Below, piece after piece: positions 1-8,554 of a DNA stretch of 64,000 nt. The notes beneath the pieces were generated by a model. The model did no database searches, was not told where the DNA came from, and saw only the letters and a program-made list of their open reading frames with translations. The number at the start of each line of letters is the position of its first letter. Position 1 is the stretch's first letter. A program made the translations under genes and the position numbers. Origin of the DNA: Gammaproteobacteria bacterium (GTDB lineage: Bacteria; Pseudomonadota; Gammaproteobacteria; Steroidobacterales; Steroidobacteraceae); assembly GCA_005878835.1 (NCBI GenBank), contig VBMV01000062.1:1-64000 (forward strand), read 5' to 3'.

Positions 1-197
1 TGATCGACGTCCGCGATCAGCCGGTACAGAGGCTGTAGCCAGGCCCATTCCGGGCTGGTGGTTATCTGGCGCAGCCGCTCGAGGGGCGAGGCCGGCGGCG
101 CAAACTGACGCTCCGCCTCCAGCAGCGCTCCCAGCACTCCCTGCAGGGCGGCACTGCTGTCCCGAAGACTGTCCAGCCACGGACGGTCTGACGACAT
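1..197 (-). CDS. Hypothetical protein, N-terminal part (runs off the window)
   Basis: An ATG at 197 preceded by a good Shine-Dalgarno sequence (GAGGGAAG, about 4 nt upstream) opens a frame that stays open for 65 codons to the window edge. The visible protein begins MSSDRPWLDSLRDS and ends near a WAWLQPLYRLIADVD segment. It looks soluble and helical, with no signal peptide or membrane segment. I do not recognise the family. The frame is too short for the ORF listing cutoffs commonly used, but the ribosome site and codon use support a real gene. Confidence 0.6.
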   Translation of the reverse strand, partial: MSSDRPWLDSLRDSSAALQGVLGALLEAERQFAPPASPLERLRQITTSPEWAWLQPLYRLIADVD

Positions 198-253
198 GTT
201 CTTCCCTCAGCCTTTGGTCCAGCAACGCCCGAGCGCTCCGGCTCAGGCGTGCG

Positions 254-929
254 CTAGCCTAACCGCTGCCCGTGACCGGCGCCAGGCACCGGCCCCAGGC
301 TGCAATCGACGAGCTCGCCGATGTGCGCGAGCGTGAGGTCCGCCGGCGGATAGGCCTGCAGCGCGCGTGCATCCAGCGCGTAATGCCCCTGGCGCACAAA
401 GACGGTGGTCAGGCGCTCGCGCCACAGCTGCTTCATGGCGGCGAGTATGCGCAGCTTGTCGTCGACCATGACGTAGTGATCGGCGGGAAAGCGGCTCCTT
501 GTGCAGGTAAATGAGAACTCTCCCGTCCACCGCGTCCCACAGGCCGGCGCGCTGCACCTTGCGCGGCTGGAAGACCACGTCGCCGTCTGAGAGGATGACC
601 GTGGTCCCGAGGCGCGCGCAGCGCGCCAGGGCAGCCAGCGCGCCCGCGTAGAGCCGCTGCGCAAACGGGTAGTCGACCAGGAAGAACGACACCTGCAGCA
701 GCTGCGGATCGTCGAGGTTCTCGAGGCGATAGCGTTGCAGCGCGCCCAGATAGTCGGCGTACCCGAGCTGCGCGCGCAGCTCCTCGAAAATCGTCCAGTA
801 GCGGTCGCGGCTGGCGCGGCCGAACTCGCGCTGCAGATGGGCGCTGAGCTCGGCCTGCACGGCGTCGTTGTCGAGCAGCGTATTGTCCACGTCGAACAGG
901 AACACGATCTTCGCCGCGCGCTCCGCCAT
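254..929 (-). pseudogene. HAD-superfamily hydrolase, frameshifted
   Basis: The N-terminal half carries HAD motif I (DVDNTLLDND, about residues 13-22) and motif II (LSDGD), and reads well to a GRVLIYLHKE segment. The conserved continuation (FPADHYVMVDDKLRIL, which contains the HAD motif IV acidic residues) is in the next frame, so the gene is broken near 495-510 and resumes in frame to a stop at 254. From memory, homologues have a short stretch of residues between HKE and RFPA/RYPA that is absent here. A small deletion is therefore more likely than one inserted base. The enzyme would be a soluble phosphohydrolase of unknown substrate. It is either a real pseudogene or a sequence error. Confidence 0.7.
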
Positions 930-1060
930 GCCCTGCCCCGTGCCCTTACCCCGCGCGCCAGTGTACGCTGTCGCCCTGGAGCGCCGGCGCAGGCTCTGTC
1001 AACGCGGCAGAGCCAAGCGCGTTGCGGTGCACGGGGGTCCTGCGCACGGAGGGTACAGCA

Positions 1061-2305
1061 GTGAACATCCAGTCTCGCCGACGCCGGCTGCTCGCGGCCA
1101 TGGGTCTAGGCCTGCTGCTCGGCGGCCTCGCCAGCTGTCACTACGGCTCCGATTACACCTTTCCGACCTTCAACGTGCCGAACTCGGTAGCGATCGCGGA
1201 CGTCGACGGCGACGGCATCCCCGATCTGCTGGTCGCCACCACCGCCGACCAGGGCAATGTCCAGAACCCGGGCTTCGCCAACGTCATCCTCGGCAACCAC
1301 AGCTCCCCGGGTACGTTTCATACCGGTGTGCATTACCCGACGACGGGCAACAACCCCTCGAGCATGGCGGTCGCGGACCTCATCCGCTCCGGATCCCTCG
1401 ACCTCGTGGTGGCGAACTTCGCGGCCGGGAGTGTCTCGGTCTTCATGCACGGTGCGAGTCCGGGCACCTACCAGACGGCCGTAAGCGTGACGAGCGGCGG
1501 GCAGCCGAACCAGGTGCTGATCGGTGATATCAACGGCGACGGCAAGCCCGACCTGGTCCTCGCGGATGCGAGCGCCACCGGCGGCGCCATCGTCCTGTTC
1601 CAGGATCCGGCCAACCCGGGGCAATTCCTCGCGCCGACGAAGCTGCCGATCAACGCCAACAGCGCCGCGGCGGTCGCGATCGGGGACCTGACCGGCGACG
1701 GCGCGCCGGATATCGTGGCCGCGACTTTCGACGCCAATGGCAACAACGGCGCGGTTTACATCTTCTACCAGAACGCCACCACCCGGGGCACGTTCCTCTC
1801 CCCCGTGACTTTCCCCGCGGGTGCGCAGCCGCAGGCGGCAAGGATCGCCGATGTGAACGCCGACGGACTGCCGGACATTGTCGTGGCGAACTTCGGCCCC
1901 GGTGTCGGCGGCACCGGCTCGGCCGGAGTCTCGGTGCTGCTGCAGGACGCGGCGCACCCAGGCAGCTTCCTGCCACCGGTCACGTACGCCACCCAGCCGC
2001 GAGCCATCGATGTCGCGGTGGCTGATGTGAACGGAGATGGCAAGCCGGACCTGGTCGTTGCCAATCTCGGCCCCGCCCCCACGGGCAGCGTGTCCGTGCT
2101 GCTGCAGGATCCCGCGCGTCCGGGTGTATTTCTTGCTGCCACGAGCTACCAGGGCTTCGGACAGCCCCTCGGTGTGGCGATCGCCGACCTCAACGGCGAC
2201 GGTCATCCGGACATCGCGATGGCCGATGGCGTGAGCGCCACCGTCATGCTGCAGATCGCGACCGCGCCGGGTACGTTCGCTCAGGCAGTGCAGGTCGGAA
2301 ACTGA
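1061..2305 (+). CDS. FG-GAP/VCBS-repeat lipoprotein
   Basis: A 414-residue protein. I place the start at the GTG at 1061 because GGAGGG lies 7 nt upstream; upstream in-frame codons have no such site. Residues 1-26 form a lipoprotein signal: four arginines, a hydrophobic stretch and a lipobox LASC with Cys26. The rest is about seven FG-GAP/VCBS repeats, each with a calcium-binding-like loop such as ADVDGDGIPDLLVA, GDINGDGKPDLVLA or ADLNGDGHPDIAMA. These repeats fold as integrin-type beta-propeller blades, so this is probably a membrane-anchored, surface or periplasmic propeller that binds calcium. The ligand is unknown. It is divergent from the broken HAD gene and convergent with the Gly/His-rich gene. 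Confidence 0.85.
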   Translation: MNIQSRRRRLLAAMGLGLLLGGLASCHYGSDYTFPTFNVPNSVAIADVDGDGIPDLLVATTADQGNVQNPGFANVILGNHSSPGTFHTGVHYPTTGNNPSSMAVADLIRSGSLDLVVANFAAGSVSVFMHGASPGTYQTAVSVTSGGQPNQVLIGDINGDGKPDLVLADASATGGAIVLFQDPANPGQFLAPTKLPINANSAAAVAIGDLTGDGAPDIVAATFDANGNNGAVYIFYQNATTRGTFLSPVTFPAGAQPQAARIADVNADGLPDIVVANFGPGVGGTGSAGVSVLLQDAAHPGSFLPPVTYATQPRAIDVAVADVNGDGKPDLVVANLGPAPTGSVSVLLQDPARPGVFLAATSYQGFGQPLGVAIADLNGDGHPDIAMADGVSATVMLQIATAPGTFAQAVQVGN

Positions 2306-2314
2306 ATGGTTGTG

Positions 2315-3226
2315 CTAGCGCGCGCTGTAGCCGCGCGCATCGAGGCACGCGATCATGGCGCGGCGATAGTCCGCCGCGCTCCCCCGTCCCTGCTGCGACG
2401 AGCGAGTGGGATCGAAGCCCGTCTGGTTCACCGCCCAGCTGTGGCACTCGTAGCGATCGTTCTGCGTCTGCGCATCGCTTTGACCGTTGCGCGGATACAG
2501 GTACACGTCCGACCCGCTGCCGCCGGACTGTAGGGCGCCGCCGTAGGATGAGTCGGCGTCGGTGCCGGCGACCGGCGGCGGGTCCGTCACGACGTAGCCG
2601 TAGTCGGCGGGGCTCCAGGTGTAATAGAGGTTATTCCAGTAATAGTAGGGCATCCCACCCCACCAGAACGTGGCGTAGCCGAACGGAAGTACCGGCAGGA
2701 ACCAGGCAAAACCGGGGTTGAAATAACAGTGCGGCCAGAACGCGCCGCGCCAGTAGCCGCCGCCCCAGGCGTGCGAGCCGCTCCAGCCGGGCACGAAGCC
2801 TCCGCTACCCGAGTAGCGAGTGGCCGCGTGCATCGCGCTGGTGCTCGCGAACCGTCCATGCACGGCCGTGTGGTAGGCCTGCGCACCGGCGGCTGCGAAA
2901 TGAGGCCCGGCGAAGTGCCCGGCAGCGGCGTAGTGGCCGCCGCCCAAATACCCGCCGGCGAAGTGGCCACCGCCCATGGCGTGCCCGCCGCTCGCGACCT
3001 GGCCCCCGCCCCCGAAGTGGCTCCCACCCCCGAAGTGACCGCCACCGCCGAAGTGACCGCCGCCCCCGGAATGGCCGCCACCTCCGGAATGCCCACCACC
3101 TCCGGAATGGCCGCCACCTCCGGAGTGGCTTTGCGCATATGTCAAAGCCGGCGCACCCGCTACCGCAACCCCGAGCAGCAGGGCTCCGACGGTCCGTATA
3201 AGTGTGCTCGCTCTGTTCACTCTCAT
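2315..3226 (-). CDS. Gly/His-rich exported protein
   Basis: About 303 residues, starting at ATG 3226 just after an AGGAAGG site (a GTG at 3229 is also possible). Residues 1-31 are a Sec signal peptide ending TYA. Next comes a block of about seven HSGGGG/HFGGGG hexapeptides, then further Gly/His/Ala-rich sequence, an aromatic middle region rich in Trp and Tyr, and a C-terminal module containing DRYECHSWAVNQTGFDP and ending in ACLDARGY. That C-terminal module is common in proteobacterial envelope proteins of unknown role. The regularly spaced histidines suggest metal binding, which is inference. There is no homology to a known enzyme. Confidence 0.8.
   Translation of the reverse strand: MRVNRASTLIRTVGALLLGVAVAGAPALTYAQSHSGGGGHSGGGGHSGGGGHSGGGGHFGGGGHFGGGSHFGGGGQVASGGHAMGGGHFAGGYLGGGHYAAAGHFAGPHFAAAGAQAYHTAVHGRFASTSAMHAATRYSGSGGFVPGWSGSHAWGGGYWRGAFWPHCYFNPGFAWFLPVLPFGYATFWWGGMPYYYWNNLYYTWSPADYGYVVTDPPPVAGTDADSSYGGALQSGGSGSDVYLYPRNGQSDAQTQNDRYECHSWAVNQTGFDPTRSSQQGRGSAADYRRAMIACLDARGYSAR
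3000..3130 (-). repeat. In-gene tandem repeat encoding HSGGGG hexapeptides
   Basis: The DNA here repeats an 18-nt unit (plus strand: CCTCCGGAATG-type units alternating with CCGAAGTG-type units) about seven times inside the Gly/His-rich gene. Copies differ by a few bases. Such repeats can change copy number by slippage, which would lengthen or shorten the histidine-rich region without breaking the frame. Confidence 0.7.
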
Positions 3227-3336
3227 CACCTTCCTGCAGCGGCCGCGATCCTCGTGGCTCCGATAGATTAGACGCCTCGCGGGCGCGTCTGTTCAAGCCA
3301 ACATACATTAAAACGCAGTCACGCACCGGCGCGTTG

Positions 3337-3364
3337 ACCGCCCTCGCAAGGATGCGGGCGGTTT
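3337..3364. terminator. GC-rich hairpin downstream of the outer-membrane protein gene
   Basis: ACCGCCC pairs with GGGCGGT, and an inner GCA/TGC pair closes an AGGA loop. It lies about 95 nt past the stop of the minus-strand barrel gene. The minus strand has no U-tract after the stem, so intrinsic termination is only a possibility. Confidence 0.35.
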
Positions 3365-3458
3365 GACATTTCTCAAGGCTTTCATCGATCTGTGCGCGCT
3401 GCCCTTGATGGCCGTGCGGCGCGTACGAGCGTGCGCCGTTCCCGCGGCAGGCCGCGGC

Positions 3459-4457
3459 TCAATGGACCATGTTCAGCGCGACTGCAGGGGTCACACTGGC
3501 GGTGGCGTTACGCCCCGCGACGAACATCCTCACGCCCACGAGCAGGCCGACCCTGCTGTTCCAGTTGTACTCGACCGCCGGGGCCAGAGCGAGCGAATAC
3601 CCGGACCCCGTATCGGCCTGAAAATCGCTGACGCCCGCAGCGCCGGCCGACGGCAGGCTGCCGCGCACGCGCGTGTTGTCGTTGTGCTGATAGACCACAT
3701 CGAGCGCCAGCACCCAGTTTCGGGTGAGGCTGTACTCCCCGGCCGCATCGGCCGTGAAGGAATCGCCGGGGTACGCGCGGCCGCGAAATCCACTCGAGGT
3801 CCCGTAGACGCTCACATCCTGCAGACCCACGGAAGCCGACCGCGCGTAGGTGAGATCCAGGCGCACCCGCAGAATCCGTCCATTGGGCATCCACAGGTAG
3901 TCCTGGGAATAGATCGACAGGCCGGTCGTGTACGCCCCCGCCCCGAAGCCATCGCTCACGCGCGCGAGGCGCTGGTAGCGTCCGGTGGGCAGGGTCTCAT
4001 CGATCACCAGCGAGATCGCGGGCATGAGGCGACCGTCCTCAAATCGCGTCAGGCCGTAGCCGGCCTGCAGGCTCAGATCCCCTACGCCGACACTTGAGCT
4101 GTTGGGCGCTCCGGCCGGCTCGTTGAAGCCGAAGCGCGGAATCAACCCCACGGAGAGCCGGTCCGTCAGCCCGTACAGAATGTAACTCAGCGAGCCGATA
4201 TCGTGCTCGTGGGCACTCGCGCGCCGTGCGCCATGCATGTCGAAGCGGCCGTCGGTCATCACGTCGAAGAGGTAGGGCTCGACCAGCACGTGCCCCTGCG
4301 GCAGCGTGGCCGCGGAAGGCGCGAGCATCGGTCCGGTCCACCAGGCATCCTCGCGCGACTGCTCGGCAGCCACGGCGCCAGCGCTCATTACCAGCAGCGC
4401 GCCGCCGAGCCAGTGACTCAACACGCTCGCTCGGGTCCTGTCGCGCCTGCCTGTCAT
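3459..4457 (-). CDS. Outer-membrane beta-barrel protein, phenol-degradation MetA/transporter-like
   Basis: A 332-residue protein when started at ATG 4457; a longer frame upstream would add an Arg-rich stretch before the signal peptide and looks wrong. The signal peptide ends near GAVAA. The mature part has alternating beta-strand pattern with many aromatic and glycine residues (for example YGLTDRLSVGLIPRFGF and YSLTRNWVLALDVVYQHND) and ends in a strand finishing VALNMVH, typical of a barrel. This resembles the MetA-pathway-of-phenol-degradation/transporter family of outer-membrane proteins. The cargo is unknown. Nothing in the neighbourhood points to a specific substrate. Confidence 0.65.
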   Translation of the reverse strand: MTGRRDRTRASVLSHWLGGALLVMSAGAVAAEQSREDAWWTGPMLAPSAATLPQGHVLVEPYLFDVMTDGRFDMHGARRASAHEHDIGSLSYILYGLTDRLSVGLIPRFGFNEPAGAPNSSSVGVGDLSLQAGYGLTRFEDGRLMPAISLVIDETLPTGRYQRLARVSDGFGAGAYTTGLSIYSQDYLWMPNGRILRVRLDLTYARSASVGLQDVSVYGTSSGFRGRAYPGDSFTADAAGEYSLTRNWVLALDVVYQHNDNTRVRGSLPSAGAAGVSDFQADTGSGYSLALAPAVEYNWNSRVGLLVGVRMFVAGRNATASVTPAVALNMVH

Positions 4458-4691
4458 TCGCTCAATCCCCGTCGCCAGCACCGCGCCGGCCGCTGCTTTC
4501 GCGCATGATCCCCGCCTCGCGCCGCGCCGTGCATTCCGTTTCCTGCTGTGACGCACCTCACACTGCGGGTCCGATTAACTTTCCGTCACCATCGTCAGCA
4601 GTCCTGAACGTGCGACGTTGTTAACGCCCAGCAGCCGGGGGTTCCGGCTCAATACCGAACGCCTGACAGGCGCTTTCAGGAGGAGAGATCC

Positions 4692-5033
4692 ATGTTGAAA
4701 TCCATCCGTACCGCTCTGACCGTCGCTGCCGTGACGCTGTCGCTCGGCGGCCTTGCCACCAACGCCATGGCCGACGACACGCAATGGCAGAAGACGCACC
4801 CGCGCCGCGAGCAGGTGAACAATCGGCTCGCGAACCAGAACAAGCGCATCCATCAGGAGCGCAAGGAAGGCGAGATCACCAAGGCGCAGGCGGCCAAGCT
4901 GCACAGAGAGGACCGCGCCATCCGCAAGGAAGAGCGCACCATGGCGCGCACCAACGGCGGCCACATCACCAAGGCCGAGCAGAAGGCGCTCAACCAGCAG
5001 GAGAACCAGGTCAGCAAGCAGATCGGCAAGTAA
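4692..5033 (+). CDS. Small exported Lys/Gln-rich protein of unknown function
   Basis: A 113-residue protein with a strong ribosome site (AGGAGGAGA) before ATG 4692. Residues 1-27 are a signal peptide ending NAMA. The mature 86 residues are charged and helical, with VNNRLANQNKRIHQE, KAQAAKLHREDRAIRKEE and GGHITKAEQKALNQQEN segments. I recall similar conserved small periplasmic proteins in Beta- and Gammaproteobacteria without an assigned role. It stands alone between convergent and divergent neighbours, so it is probably its own transcript. Confidence 0.75.
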   Translation: MLKSIRTALTVAAVTLSLGGLATNAMADDTQWQKTHPRREQVNNRLANQNKRIHQERKEGEITKAQAAKLHREDRAIRKEERTMARTNGGHITKAEQKALNQQENQVSKQIGK

Positions 5034-5070
5034 TCTCGGCTCGAGGCATGGGTGCCCGGGATGCGGGCAC

Positions 5071-5778
5071 TCACGCCTTGAGTGAGAACGGCGTGAAGTT
5101 CGTGCCACGATCGTAGTAGTCCTCCTGCTCGGCGCGCTTCAGAAAGCCGACGATCCGGTACGTCACCGGGGTCATGATCACCTCCCACGCCGATTTCAGC
5201 ACGTATTGCGTGGTGGTCACCGCGATGAGCTCACCGCTCGGCCACAGGCCCGCGAACGCGATCGTATAAAACAGCCCGGAGTCGACCAGCTCCCCGCACA
5301 GCGTCGAGCCGACGATGCGGGTCCACAGCCAGCGGCCCGAGCTCCACAGCTTCATCTTCGCCAGCACGTAGCTGTTGACGAACGAGCCGCACCAGAACGC
5401 CACGATGGAGGCGCAGATGATGCGCGGCGTGTTGCCGAAGATCTCCTCGACCGCCGGCTGCTTGTGGCGCCAGAAATCCGCGGGCGGCAGGTACACGATC
5501 ACCGCGGACATCAATGCCGCGAACAGCAGCGCCGCAAAGCCGCTCCACACGACGCGGCGGTCGCGCGCATAGCCGTACACCTCGGTGAGGATGTCCCCGA
5601 ACACATAGGAGATCGGAAAGAACAGCACGCCCGCCATGAACGTCACCGGTCCCCACAACGGCACGTGCACGGTCGATACCTTGGCCGGACCGATGAGATT
5701 CGCGCACAGCAGCACGCACACGTACGCGCCCAGGATGAGGTCGTAGTAGCGGTAGCTCTTCAACGGCGCGGAGCGCAT
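5071..5778 (-). CDS. yhhQ: Queuosine precursor transporter (YhhQ/VUT family)
   Basis: A 235-residue inner-membrane protein with about six hydrophobic segments (for example LILGAYVCVLLCANLIG and GFAALLFAALMSAVIVYL). The family imports 7-deazaguanine precursors (preQ0/preQ1) for queuosine synthesis in tRNA. Family signatures visible include FPISYVFGDILTEVYGYARD near the N-terminus and a KMKLWSSGRWLW segment. The start ATG at 5778 overlaps the fahA stop in TGATG, so translation is probably coupled to fahA. The longer upstream frame is a read-through of fahA and not part of this gene. Confidence 0.88.
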   Translation of the reverse strand: MRSAPLKSYRYYDLILGAYVCVLLCANLIGPAKVSTVHVPLWGPVTFMAGVLFFPISYVFGDILTEVYGYARDRRVVWSGFAALLFAALMSAVIVYLPPADFWRHKQPAVEEIFGNTPRIICASIVAFWCGSFVNSYVLAKMKLWSSGRWLWTRIVGSTLCGELVDSGLFYTIAFAGLWPSGELIAVTTTQYVLKSAWEVIMTPVTYRIVGFLKRAEQEDYYDRGTNFTPFSLKA

Positions 5779-7094
5779 CAAGCCGGCAGCACCGTGCCCA
5801 CGGCCTCGCCGAACCCGATGCGCGCGTAGCCGCGCCGTTCGCACCAGCCCCGCAGCGTGACCCGATCGCCGTCCTCGAGGAAGGTGCGGCTCTCGCCCCC
5901 GGTGAGCGCGATCGGCTGCCGGCCACCGCCGGTGAGCTCCAGGAGCGACCCGCCTTGCGTCGGCAGCGGACCGGACTGTGTGCCGCTGCCGAGGAGATCC
6001 CCGGCGTTGAGATTGCAGCCGTTCACGGTGTGGTGCGCGAGCATCTGCGCCACCGTCCACCACGAGTCGCGGAAGCGCGCCTGCGACAGGCGCTGCGGCC
6101 CGAGATTTGCGGCGCGCATGCGCGCGCTGTCGAGCCACACCTCGAGTTGAATGTCGATGGCGCCCGCTTCGCGCTGCGCGCCGTCATCCAGGTACGGAAG
6201 CGGCGGCGGCTCGCCGGCCGGACGAGTCCAGGGAGCGCGAAACGGCGCCAGCGCCTCGAGCGTCACCACCCACGGCGAGACCGTGGTAGCGAAGTTCTTC
6301 GCCAGAAAGGGACCCAGCGGCTGGTACTCCCACGCCTGGATATCGCGCGCCGACCAGTCATTCAGCAGGCACAGACCGAAGAGGTGCGCCTCGGCCTGCG
6401 CCAGCGGCACGCTGCGGCCGAGCTCATTGCCACGCCCGACGAATACCCCCATTTCCAGCTCGTAGTCCAGCCGGCGCGTGGCGGCGAGCTCAGGTTCCGT
6501 GGCCCCTGGCGGCAGCACCTGGCCCGCCGGCCGCGCAAAATCGTAGCCCGACACCCGGATCGAGGAGGCGCGGCCGTGGTACGCGATGGGCAGCCACTTG
6601 TAATTCGGAAGCAGGGGATTGTCGGGGCGGAACAGCCGTCCCACGGCGGTGGCGTGATGGATCGAGGCGTAGAAGTCGGTGTAGTCACCCACGTGCGCCG
6701 CGACCCGGTACTCCACGGCAGCCTGCGGAATGAGCCGCGGGCGCAGTTGCTGCGCCGACGTCGAGTCCGTGCGCAGCGCCGCGGACAGGGCGGCCCGCAG
6801 CGCCGCATGGGCCGGCGCTCCGAGGCCCATGAAAGTATTGAGCACCGGCTGTGCGCACGCGGCGAGGGAGCGCGCGGCGAGTCCGTCGAACAGGCCCAGC
6901 CCGTGCAGTGCGCCCAGGTCCAGCACCTGATCGCCGACGGCGACACCGCCGCGGAAGCCCTCCGTGCTGCCCGCGCGCCGGAAGGCGCAGAACGGCAGGT
7001 TCTGAATCGGAAAGTCGCTGGTGGGCGCGTTCGCGGAGCTGACCCAACTGCGCAGCGCAGGGTCGTGCGTGGCGTTGATCGCGTTCAGGGACAT
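5778..7094 (-). CDS. fahA: Fumarylacetoacetase
   Basis: Cleaves fumarylacetoacetate to fumarate and acetoacetate, the last step of tyrosine/homogentisate breakdown. A 438-residue protein, typical for the bacterial enzyme; I chose ATG 7094 (MSLNAINATHDP) rather than the Arg/Ala-rich upstream extension. Metal and catalytic regions are visible: VGDYTDFYASIHHATAVG, LDYELEMGVFVGRGNELG with the paired glutamates, and LLNDWSARDIQAWEYQPLG with the metal-binding Asp. It lies 11 nt after hmgA and overlaps yhhQ by one base, so the three form one minus-strand operon. Confidence 0.95.
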   Translation of the reverse strand: MSLNAINATHDPALRSWVSSANAPTSDFPIQNLPFCAFRRAGSTEGFRGGVAVGDQVLDLGALHGLGLFDGLAARSLAACAQPVLNTFMGLGAPAHAALRAALSAALRTDSTSAQQLRPRLIPQAAVEYRVAAHVGDYTDFYASIHHATAVGRLFRPDNPLLPNYKWLPIAYHGRASSIRVSGYDFARPAGQVLPPGATEPELAATRRLDYELEMGVFVGRGNELGRSVPLAQAEAHLFGLCLLNDWSARDIQAWEYQPLGPFLAKNFATTVSPWVVTLEALAPFRAPWTRPAGEPPPLPYLDDGAQREAGAIDIQLEVWLDSARMRAANLGPQRLSQARFRDSWWTVAQMLAHHTVNGCNLNAGDLLGSGTQSGPLPTQGGSLLELTGGGRQPIALTGGESRTFLEDGDRVTLRGWCERRGYARIGFGEAVGTVLPA

Positions 7095-7105
7095 GGCGGC
7101 GCGGC

Positions 7106-8461
7106 TCAGGCGCCACGCCGCCCGCGCGGCGCCGCCGGCGCCGCCTCCGGCGCGAAATGCTTCTTCAGGCCCCGCCACACCTGGGCGTAATCGCGCTGCA
7201 GGAGCGGCGTCTCGAGCGCGTAGCGCGTCGGGCGGATCACCGTGCGCGTCTCGAACATGAAGGCCATGGTGTCGGTGAGGTGCACCGGCTTCGACGTGTC
7301 GGCAGCAAGCGCCCTCTCATAGGTCGCGGCATCCGGTCCATGCCCGCTCATGCAATTGTGAAGCGACGCCCCGCCCGGAGCGAAACCTTCCGCCTTGGCG
7401 TCGTAGACGCCTTCGATCAGGCCCATGAACTCGCTGGCGACGTTGCGATGGAACCAGGGCGGCCGGAACGTGTCCTGCATCGCCAGCCAGCGGGGCGGAA
7501 AGACGAGTAAGTCGATCGCATCGACGCCCGGGGTATCGCTGATCGACTGCAGCACCAGAAAGATCGACGGATCCGGATGATCGTAGCTGATGGAGCCGAG
7601 GGTGTTGAAGCGCCGCAGGTCGTACTTGTAGGGCGCATGGTTGCCATGCCATGCCACCACGTCGAGCGGCGAGTGTTGAATGCGCGCCGACCACAGGTGG
7701 CCGGCGAACTTCGCGACCAGCTCAAATTCCCCCTCCCGGTCCTCGTACCACGCAACCGGTGTCTGAAAGTCGCGCGGATTGGCGAGCCCGTTGGAGCCGA
7801 TGGGCCCGAGGTCCGGCAGTCGAAACGGCGCGCCGAAGTTCTCGCACACGTAGCCGCGCGCCGCGCTCTGCGGCAGCTCCACCCGAAAGCGCAGGCCGCG
7901 CGGCATCACGGCGATCTCCAGCGGCTGCACCTCGAGGACGCCCAGCTCGGTGGCGAGGCGCAGAGCGCCCTGCTGCGGCACCAGCAGCAGTTCCCCGTCG
8001 GCGTCATAGAAGAAGCGTTCGCTCATGGAGCGGTTGGCGGCATACCAGTGAATGCCGCAACCCAGCTGCTGCTCCGGGGAGCCATTACCCCCCAGTGTGG
8101 CGAGCGCTGCAATGAAGTCCGTCGGCTCGCTTGGCAGTGGCGGTGGGCTCCAGCGCAGCGGGTTCGGCGAGGGCGCGGGCTCATCGAAGCGGCTGGTGAT
8201 GCGGCCGTCATCGATGCGCCGGAAACCATCGTGAACCGCCGCCGGCCGGATGCGGTACAGCCAGCTGCGGCGGTTGGCGTGGCGCGGCGCGGTGAAGGCG
8301 CTTCCCGAAAACTGCTCCGCGTACAGTCCGTAGGCGCAGCGCTGCGGCGAGTTGCGTCCCTGCGGCAGCGCGCCTGGCAAGGCCTCGCTCGCGAAATGAT
8401 TGCCGAAGCCGCTGTGATAACGCGGCCCGGCGCCGGCGGCTGCTGCGGCATCGGTGCTCAT
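7106..8461 (-). CDS. hmgA: Homogentisate 1,2-dioxygenase
   Basis: Opens the homogentisate ring with iron and O2 to give maleylacetoacetate. The protein has 451 residues from ATG 8461, which has GGGAG 6 nt upstream. The iron ligands are recognisable as His338 and Glu344 in [14 protein letters not shown] and His374 in NCMSGHGPD, with the same spacing as the human enzyme. The opening [19 protein letters not shown] is family-typical. It is first in the hmgA-fahA-yhhQ operon. A possible -10 (TATAGT, minus strand, around 8490) lies in the 93-nt gap to the divergent gene. No maleylacetoacetate isomerase gene is next to it. Confidence 0.96.
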   Translation of the reverse strand: MSTDAAAAAGAGPRYHSGFGNHFASEALPGALPQGRNSPQRCAYGLYAEQFSGSAFTAPRHANRRSWLYRIRPAAVHDGFRRIDDGRITSRFDEPAPSPNPLRWSPPPLPSEPTDFIAALATLGGNGSPEQQLGCGIHWYAANRSMSERFFYDADGELLLVPQQGALRLATELGVLEVQPLEIAVMPRGLRFRVELPQSAARGYVCENFGAPFRLPDLGPIGSNGLANPRDFQTPVAWYEDREGEFELVAKFAGHLWSARIQHSPLDVVAWHGNHAPYKYDLRRFNTLGSISYDHPDPSIFLVLQSISDTPGVDAIDLLVFPPRWLAMQDTFRPPWFHRNVASEFMGLIEGVYDAKAEGFAPGGASLHNCMSGHGPDAATYERALAADTSKPVHLTDTMAFMFETRTVIRPTRYALETPLLQRDYAQVWRGLKKHFAPEAAPAAPRGRRGA

Positions 8462-8554
8462 GAGTGACTCCCGCATCGATTGGGCACACTATAATGTCGC
8501 ACCAACGATTGCGCACTCGCGGTCGCGGTCCCGTGCGGCGCTGGAGCTGCTAAC

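Noticed and set aside
5779..6138. N-terminal extension of yhhQ
   Set aside because: The frame continues upstream through fahA, but the added sequence is Arg/Ala-rich antisense-type coding and the TGATG start fits the family N-terminus.
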